Source of the DNA: Irpex lacteus
Lineage: Eukaryota > Basidiomycota > Agaricomycetes > Polyporales > Irpicaceae
Length of the DNA stretch: 64,000 nucleotides
NCBI GenBank assembly: GCA_001986395.2
Contig: MQVO02000043.1
Location: 62,001-126,000, forward strand
Reading direction: 5' to 3'
This document shows, piece by piece, positions 57,801-64,000 of this stretch. The stretch's first letter is position 1, and each line of letters begins with the position of its first letter. The notes beneath the pieces were generated by a model that made no database searches, was not told the DNA's origin, and worked only from the letters and a program-made list of their open reading frames with translations. Both the position numbers and the translations under genes were made by a program.

Positions 57801-60800
57801 CATCCAACTGCCAACTCATCGGCATCTCATGTAAGTTCACGCTCTACAAAAGCATGTTCTATACTAACAAACCTGAAATTACATGCCTACCTTAGTCGAG
57901 AACGTGCAAAGCTACCACGTTTTTCTTCAACTGTCAACGAAAGAAGTTTCGCAACAGTATTGAAGATTGCCACGGACATTCGATATCACGGACCATGGGC
58001 TCTGAGTTGCGACGACACGAAGCTCTTTCCCGCCTTAAGAACTCATTGGAGCGTTGAATTAGGTAGGGATGTTTTAATTGGAACGACTACTCCTGGCGAT
58101 CCGCCCATCGTAGCCGACTCAGAGGGGTTACAGAAGTTATTGGACACATACAGAGATCAGAAAGCGACCAAGGTACGTTCAACTCGAATTTTGAACGTCA
58201 AAATCTGTCTGTAACCTTTCAATGTTTTGTGTAGTTACGTCTCTGGTGCGCTCATGCTGTGGGGGTCCCAAAGATAACTCCTATCATTGTTGCGGCGCGT
58301 GCAATCCCCAACAACCTCACGGTGTCAGAGCTCTACTCGTACACTCATGAGATCTTGGATGGTCTCCTTCGACATGGTATCAGAGTAGTGTCATATGCAT
58401 CCGATGGCACAGACACTGAACGAGGCGTGCAGTCTTCTCTTGTTGAGAAGGCGGCTACTCACGCCCGTTACACTATTCCGCATCCGGACAAGACCTCTCC
58501 CCCAATATCGCTCTCGATGCCGCTATTTCTCGGCTACCCTATCGTCATGATCCAGGACTCCAAACATGCACTCAAGACTTTCCGCAACAATCTCTATTCT
58601 GGCGCACGTCTAATTGTCTTTGGAAAGCATGTTGCTACTTACGGTAACATGCGAACCTGTGCATTCAAACCTGATAGCCCACTCTTCAATCGCGACCTGG
58701 AGAATACTGACCGGCAGGACGATAACGCAGCACTACGCACGTTCTCGGCAACAACACTCGAGTACCTTACAAAAACTCACCCCGATCTGCTCGGCCAGAT
58801 CATCTACGTCTTTATCTTCGGAGAGTTGGTCGATGCCTATCAAAACAGGCGTATCTCCCACTGTGAACGTATCAAGATGGTCCTTCGCGCGCACTTTTTC
58901 CTCGAAACTTGGCGTTCATTCTTGAAGCTCGCAGGGTATTCTGAGACTCGTTACGGGCTCTCGAGACAGGCATTCGATATTGCCAGTTATCTAATAGATG
59001 GGATGATTAATCTGGTCATCAACTATCGGGACTACGTCAACAATGATCAGAAGACTTACGCTCTTTTACCTTGGCTACATGCAACGGAGGCTTGCGAGCA
59101 CGTATTTGCTGAGTGCCGTAAGCTTGTAAAGGATTTCACGCATCTCGACTTCATCTACATGGTACCACGGCTCCACTACCTTCTTCGATCTCTCACACGC
59201 TTCGCTCAGACGACTGATCCCAAGGAACGCGCAGCTGGCTATGCTCACACCTATCAAGATACAACTGACATCGACATGCATCAGCTCGTTACATACCCCT
59301 CCGATGCTGCCATCTCCGCTGCTGCAAACGAGGCGTATATCGAACATGAAGAGCTGTGGGAACTTCTTGGTATATCTCCCCGTCACTTTGCCCCTTCGCA
59401 GCAGCTCGCCCTACAGCCACGCACTCCCCTTCCACCAATCTCATCCTGGCTATTATCTGAATCGTCACCACAAGCTGCGAACACCATCTCAGCTATATCC
59501 AGCAATAGTGCCGCTGACTTCGACGACGACTGGGTCAGTGAATGCGGTTCTGAATGCTCAGATTCAGACTCCGAGTCATGCTGGGAAGCCGAGGCACTTG
59601 ATGATCTGGTTTATCACTTTACTCAGGACAATAAGATCATGTTTAACTCGACAAAGGACGATGATCGTGTCTTCAATATTGCCAGTGCAACTGTCGCTCT
59701 TACGATGGATGAGCGTTTACGAGTGTAGGTATAATTTAGCATATCACACAAGTTCTTTCATGCTCATTGACATTATCAAAGTTATAACCAGGCGATCCCT
59801 ACGATAGAAGACGAACAGAAGTCCCGTCAGGAGGATGCGTCTCTCATTCAAGAGCACATGAACGTGTTATCCGGCACTCTGCATCAACAAGTTGAAATCC
59901 CACCACTAAACCTTCCAGAGGAGCGAAGCGAGCCTCATGAACGATCGTTTCGGTCCTTGTTTGACGCAGATTTCAGCCCCTTGATCGCAATACGCCGTGC
60001 ACACCAGACAGATCGCGCTATTAAGGTAATGCGAACGGGCAGAGCACACTTAGTAGAGGACACAACTCCAGCAGACCAGCCCGGCAAAACGCAGCCAACA
60101 CGCCGAGAGCTTCTGCGCGACTTTGCAGACATCCTTCGCCGTAACTCTGACAACAAAGCGGTCGGAAGCGGACTTGAACGCTTGGCCCGGTGGACCTCGA
60201 AACTGCAAGTATTTAAGACTGGAAACGCCGCCAATGCTGACGTTGCTGCAACACAACGCGCCGCTACGGTATGTCTATTGTGTAGTTGGCAAGTCAGCTC
60301 TGTGCTTAACGAGCGTGTAGGTTCTTCGCAGGCGGGCTTCTGTCTTCGATGAGTTCAGTGTTCCGAGAGCCGGCGAGCTTGCAAATGCGATGATTGGAAT
60401 GCCAGATAGGCTTCACCCTAATGACTCCCCGCTTGAGCAAGGGAGTTACTGTATGGTTGTTTTCCGTAGCAGTGTATATGTTGCGAGAGGTGAGATATAT
60501 TCTATCGACGCTGAACGACTCAGCTGATTACTTACTGCTATAGTCCTGGAAATATACATACGCAGTGGAGGAAAGTCAGCTACACATGGGTGGGTGCCCG
60601 CTGAAGATCAAGTTGGCAAGATTTCGTACGTCGCTGTTCAATATTCGAGCACTTGGTATACCGCCAGTTTTCCGCTACACCCGGCCTCATGGCTCGATAT
60701 CGTCTACCACTCTTCGCGCATATCTCTATCGACTGTGTCCTCTGTCGTCTTCCTGGCGCACACCAGCTCAGTGCTGACCGGGAGACCTTGACTATCGACC

Positions 60801-60988
60801 TTGACAGCCTCTCTCTGTTCAACTCGTTGTATTCCGAGAAGATACGCAACGACATACTACGGGCCTCAGACGCTCTGATCAAGGGCCGTCGCAAGGCAGC
60901 AAAGCGGGGAAAGAAACAGGCCGCACGCACCGCCAATACAGTTGAAGACTCTCGTGACATTTTCAGTGATATCGACGGGGATGACTAA
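54850..60988 (+). CDS. Ulp1-like protease fused to an RNase-H-like transposase
   Basis: A single long gene of about nine exons and roughly 1,850 aa. The start at 54850 gives MSTDPPAFDWESEEWCNRGL. The first part is a C48-type peptidase with the catalytic His in VQNSHWVAVMVNF, Asp in ISYGDSL after splicing, and Gln/Cys in GRQNDSYSCGVCAINAIAHH. A Ser/Pro-rich linker with basic clusters (FKRRLS; GRGKRQRK) follows. Next is a putative BED-like zinc-binding segment (CGRWNKMKEPYNTDRF, then TSHLTHCK) and Cys pairs (SVCTEC). The catalytic core has candidate acidic residues in ALSCDDTKLFPALRTHW, VVSYASDGTDTERGVQ and HATEACEHVFAECRKLV, consistent with a DD...E transposase. Other conserved stretches are PIVMIQDSKHALKTFRNNLY and RIKMVLRAHFFLETW. 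The C-terminal exons end DIFSDIDGDD at 60988. Splice joins after 59730 are the least certain. Similar proteins are familiar to me from mushroom genomes, but I cannot name the family. Confidence 0.78.
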
Positions 60989-61224
60989 CTAAGTATATAG
61001 TAGTACTATGTGTTGATGATATTGATGGCTTGAATTATTTCGTGCGAATGTGTTTCGTTCATAACATTGCATGTAAGATAGATACTGGCGCTAGTTACAT
61101 TCTGCATGCGACAAAAACGATCTGTGTACTTTCGCGAGACACAAACAGGTTAATCTACTTGCGTTCTGCTCGTATACATGCGCGCGCGTGCTAGGGAGAA
61201 TAAAATGGGCAAAATGGGGGTTTT

Positions 61225-61375
61225 TCTAGGCTAGATACTCAGATCCGGACATTTCTTGGCTGCCCTGAGGCTGGATACCGTATCCGGACGCATGTGTATG
61301 AAGTGGTTGAGGTGAGATACTATCCGGACATTTTTGGTCGAAACCTGGATAGCTAGTCCGGACATTTTTTTTGGG
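61225..61375 (+). repeat. Right subterminal repeats, four units
   Basis: TCCGGAC at 61244, 61283, 61323 and 61357, spaced 39, 40 and 34 bp. Each follows GATAC or GATAG, and three of the four are followed by ATTT. They are in the same orientation as the left set. Confidence 0.85.
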
Positions 61376-61382
61376 CGTCAAA

Positions 61383-61413
61383 TCCAGCCTCTGGGCGTAT
61401 TGTCAGGGGTCCT
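61383..61413 (-). repeat. Right terminal inverted repeat, about 31 bp
   Basis: Ends GGCGTATTGTCAGGGGTCCT, the inverted counterpart of the left end. Confidence 0.8.
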
Positions 61414-61421
61414 ATGACAAT
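61414..61421. repeat. Target-site duplication, right copy (ATGACAAT)
   Basis: Identical to 54357-54364. Confidence 0.88.
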
Positions 61422-62235
61422 GCCTTCCAATTCCAGGAGAATCCTTGATATGATCTGGTGCCAGGGAATCTCCAAGTGGTTGTAGCATCTCGACGGTCAA
61501 TACATAACGCACGTGTGACTGAGACTTGGTCAATGAAGATGATGGGATGCTACACAAAGATGGTTGCCCTGCAATCCCTTTCTTCGCCACTTCGATCACA
61601 GATGCATTCTCAGGCTTCTGTTTGGGCGATACAGCGTATCCAGGAACAGCTGAACTCGGACTTTGGAGAGTGATTGTACTTAAAGTGCACGTCGTGCTTC
61701 TCTCATCTATGCCGTGTCACTAGTGCCGTGACTGGCACCGAACATTCAAGCTACTATCCGCCGTAGTAGGCAAACAATGGTTCGTGATAGAAAAGTCCAT
61801 TTCTCACTGGCCATCATTACCATCAATGAGCAGAACTTTCAACAACATACATAAGTACAGTCTGAGAGTTCTACGTAATCTGCACCTGAGCGGCGAAGAT
61901 TGTACAACGTTACTACGTTTAGCTATGCAATTTGAAGGCCTATATGAGAGTCCGTCACGATGATAGATAACAATTAATCATGATATGGAATAAAAACGTG
62001 CTTCGAGGGCGCCGGTCAACAACACAGATGATGATATGCGAGAGTGCTGGTATGTATAGACAAAACAACAAAGAAAAACTATGAAATTACGAGTCCCAGA
62101 CCTCAGAAGACAACAAGAAGGAAAGACTATCATAACATGCAAAACAACAATGAAATGTAAAAGAAGACTGGCCGGCCAACCAAAATATGAGTGTAAAAAG
62201 AAGAGGGGAGAGACGAGGGAAGGACTGTGATGCAA
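61422..62235. other. Intergenic region to the right of the transposon
   Basis: About 815 bp. The first 180 bp continue, on the minus strand, the reading frame seen left of the transposon (61599 down to 61422, then 54356 down to 54231). The A-rich part from about 61970 is probably the 3' UTR of the next gene. Confidence 0.4.
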
Positions 62236-64000
62236 TCACATGAACTTGACTTGCTGCTGCCCATGGCCAAACGGATTCTGCAACGCAACCTGAGGCACCT
62301 TCTCGCGTATCGACTCCGTGCGTTCCGCAATCCGTCCAAACAGCTTCCGAACCTTGAGCTTCGTATCTTTAAGCTTCAGACTCTTCGCGCGCTGAGCCTC
62401 CGCTGCAGTCACCGCAGAGATCGTAGAATAAGACGAGGAAATACCAGTGTCATCGATGGACACTAGCGAGGCGTTCGTACGGAGATCGGGAAGGCATGAA
62501 GGACGACGGCGGAGGGGTACGAGAAGAACAGGTTCGTGGTCGAGTTCTTCGTCGTTCTGTTGTTCTTGAGTAGGAGCTTCAGGCGTTACCTCGGGTACGT
62601 CCTCGACACTTGGCCGATACCCCAACCGACTCTCCGCGCGCAAGCCTAAGCCCCTGATATCAAGCACCTTATGGTCCGGTGCTTCAAAGTCAAACTTTGG
62701 AAGCGCAAGCCCTCCTGCTGCAGAAGATGACGGGGTTGGGCCCTCAGGCATCCAAGACGTAGGCGGAGCCGAGCTTTTGGCCTGTCTTGGTCTGATTCGC
62801 TTGACGAAAGCCGAGTCCTTGGGCGGAACAGCAGGTTTCGACGAGGTCTCGTGGTGAGGCTTGGAGGTAGCAATAGAACTGGGCGTATTTGGTGTATTCG
62901 GAGGAGGCCGTGGAGACGGAGAGAGAATGGAGGATTCCCTGGATACGTCAATCGGGACGACTTGTGTAGTTTCACTGGGAGCCTGGGTCGTTTGGACTTC
63001 ATGCTTATGAGCAGGAGCCGGCGCGTACGCCTCCAACTTCGCCATACTCATCTCCAGCTTGACCATACTCTCCTCCGGATCAACCACCGTCAACCGATTC
63101 ATATACTCCTCTCCCTTTCCATCTCTCTGCGCATCCCTCTCACGAACCCGCTCCCGTTCCCTCTCCTCGACAGCCAAAACCTGCTCCAGCTCCTCCTGCT
63201 CAACTCGAATCCTCGCCTGCACCCTCGCCCTCTCTTCCTCTCTCTCCCTCTCCTCCTCAATCGCCCTCTCCGCCTCTGCCTCCGCGAGCACCTGTGCTCT
63301 CCACTTGTCGATATCCAGCCTCTCAAGCTCCGTCTGCTTCTGGAGGGCTTCCGCTGACAGCTTCATCGGTGCGGCTGGCGTGGGCGGGAGGGGCAGGTCT
63401 GGCGGTGCGGATCCGCTGGCTTTGAGAACGAGGAGGTCAACTTGGGCTTGGACGGATGGACGTCTAAAGAATTCCTGGGGCGGTGGTGGTAGGGGTAGGT
63501 CGAACGGCGGGCGTGGTGTAGTTGCAGAATCTGGATGAGACGATGCTGGTGTGTGTGGTGTGAAATGGGAAGGGAGAGATGAAAGTCGTGGATGCATGGG
63601 TAGTGCCATTGGCGGGGAAGGGAGAGACGAAAGTCGTGGATGTTTGGGAAGTAACATAGGTGGCGGAGGTAGCATCCTAGGGATACTCGGAACAGCAGGA
63701 ATAGTCACCGTCAACGGAGAGTTCGGCAACCTCGCCAACGCCGCGATGAACGACTTGGTACGTTCGACAGCAGGGGTGACAGGCGTCGGCAACTCGCTCT
63801 CCTCTCCCTCTTCGTCCTCCTGCTTCTCCTCTTGCACGTCCAAAGACCTCGCAGTCTTCCTCCGCTCCTTCCAGTCGACCTTGCTGAGCTCCTCTTCTAA
63901 CGACGTCGGCGGGATCATATCGAGCGGAGTGGCAGGTATAGGAGAAAGTGAGGTCCCTTGGTCTGTCGTCGGTGGGCACTGGCCATTCCGCGAGTACGAG
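62236..64000 (-). CDS. Low-complexity coiled-coil protein, 5' end beyond the window
   Basis: One uninterrupted frame runs from the stop at 62236 to the right edge. The first internal Met (63918, MIPPTSLEEELSKVDWKERR) is preceded in frame by TDQGTSLSPIPATPLD with no stop, so the true start or an upstream exon lies outside. Features in order: an acidic patch (EEKQEDEEGEESELP); proline-rich repeats with PKHPRLSSLPSPPMALPMHP, in which HPRLSSLPS occurs twice; a strongly charged predicted coiled coil (WRAQVLAEAEAERAIEEERE; REEERARVQARIRVEQEELE) of about 90 residues; a second Pro/Ser-rich part; and a basic C terminus (KLKDTKLKVRKLFGRIAERT; QVALQNPFGHGQQQVKFM). No enzyme domain or membrane segment is visible. 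The architecture suggests a cytoskeletal or scaffold protein, but this is inference only. No introns are evident in at least 588 codons, unlike its neighbours. Confidence 0.7.
   Translation of the reverse strand, partial: SYSRNGQCPPTTDQGTSLSPIPATPLDMIPPTSLEEELSKVDWKERRKTARSLDVQEEKQEDEEGEESELPTPVTPAVERTKSFIAALARLPNSPLTVTIPAVPSIPRMLPPPPMLLPKHPRLSSLPSPPMALPMHPRLSSLPSHFTPHTPASSHPDSATTPRPPFDLPLPPPPQEFFRRPSVQAQVDLLVLKASGSAPPDLPLPPTPAAPMKLSAEALQKQTELERLDIDKWRAQVLAEAEAERAIEEEREREEERARVQARIRVEQEELEQVLAVEERERERVRERDAQRDGKGEEYMNRLTVVDPEESMVKLEMSMAKLEAYAPAPAHKHEVQTTQAPSETTQVVPIDVSRESSILSPSPRPPPNTPNTPSSIATSKPHHETSSKPAVPPKDSAFVKRIRPRQAKSSAPPTSWMPEGPTPSSSAAGGLALPKFDFEAPDHKVLDIRGLGLRAESRLGYRPSVEDVPEVTPEAPTQEQQNDEELDHEPVLLVPLRRRPSCLPDLRTNASLVSIDDTGISSSYSTISAVTAAEAQRAKSLKLKDTKLKVRKLFGRIAERTESIREKVPQVALQNPFGHGQQQVKFM

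Larger units (their letters stand above)
54365..61413. mobile_element. Apparently complete DNA transposon encoding a Ulp1-transposase fusion (7,049 bp)
   Basis: The boundaries are set by a perfect 8-bp target duplication and inverted ends starting AGGACCCC(C/T)GACAATACGCC. Inside lie four GATAC/TCCGGACA-type repeats at each end and one long gene covering most of the interior. No stop or frameshift was found that the intron structure could not explain, so it may be autonomous. The 8-bp duplication is compatible with hAT, P, KDZ/Zisupton and other groups. The transposase does not let me choose between them by eye. Confidence 0.88.

Overview
This is nuclear DNA of a filamentous basidiomycete, most likely an Agaricomycete. 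The genes are dense, carry many 45-70 bp GT-AG introns, lie on both strands without operons, and include families typical of mushroom-forming fungi: a DUF6533 membrane protein, a TRANK1-like SF1 helicase, ricin-B beta-trefoil lectins, CE9-like amidohydrolases, a P450 and a very small cysteine-rich protein. No genus or species can be named from the sequence alone.

Bases 1-18.7 kb are conserved housekeeping sequence: the 5' part of a MscS-type channel (-), the Qa-SNARE TLG2 (-), a tiny Cys-rich protein in five exons (+), the Fe-S assembly factor NAR1 (-), a glutaminyl-peptide cyclotransferase-like M28 protein (+), the TRAPP subunit TRS23 (-), the meiotic axis protein HOP1 with HORMA, PHD and winged-helix parts (+), and a membrane-anchored amidohydrolase (-). 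Bases 19-25 kb hold a tandem segmental duplication of a small ricin-B lectin gene, with a repeat array upstream of each copy. Bases 25.7-36 kb hold a P450 with a probable frameshift near its N terminus, a short TRANK1-like helicase and a DHA1-type MFS transporter. Bases 37-46.4 kb hold a secreted aspartic protease, a bleomycin hydrolase, a long low-complexity unknown protein and a GNAT acetyltransferase. Bases 46.4-52 kb hold decayed gene fragments and two multi-pass membrane proteins.

The most unusual part is 52.2-61.4 kb, where two unrelated DNA transposons sit 0.5 kb apart. The first is 1,656 bp, with about 295-bp terminal inverted repeats, a perfect 9-bp target duplication and an ORF that resembles the N-terminal part of DUF6589 proteins. 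The second is 7,049 bp, with about 31-bp terminal inverted repeats and a perfect 8-bp target duplication. It has one long intron-containing gene that joins a Ulp1-like cysteine protease to an RNase-H-like transposase, and four copies of a TCCGGACA-centred repeat inside each end. The second element looks complete and probably young. The window closes with a low-complexity coiled-coil protein (-) that runs off the right edge.

Exon joins were worked out by eye from splice consensus and reading frame. Outer gene boundaries are more reliable than individual exon edges.
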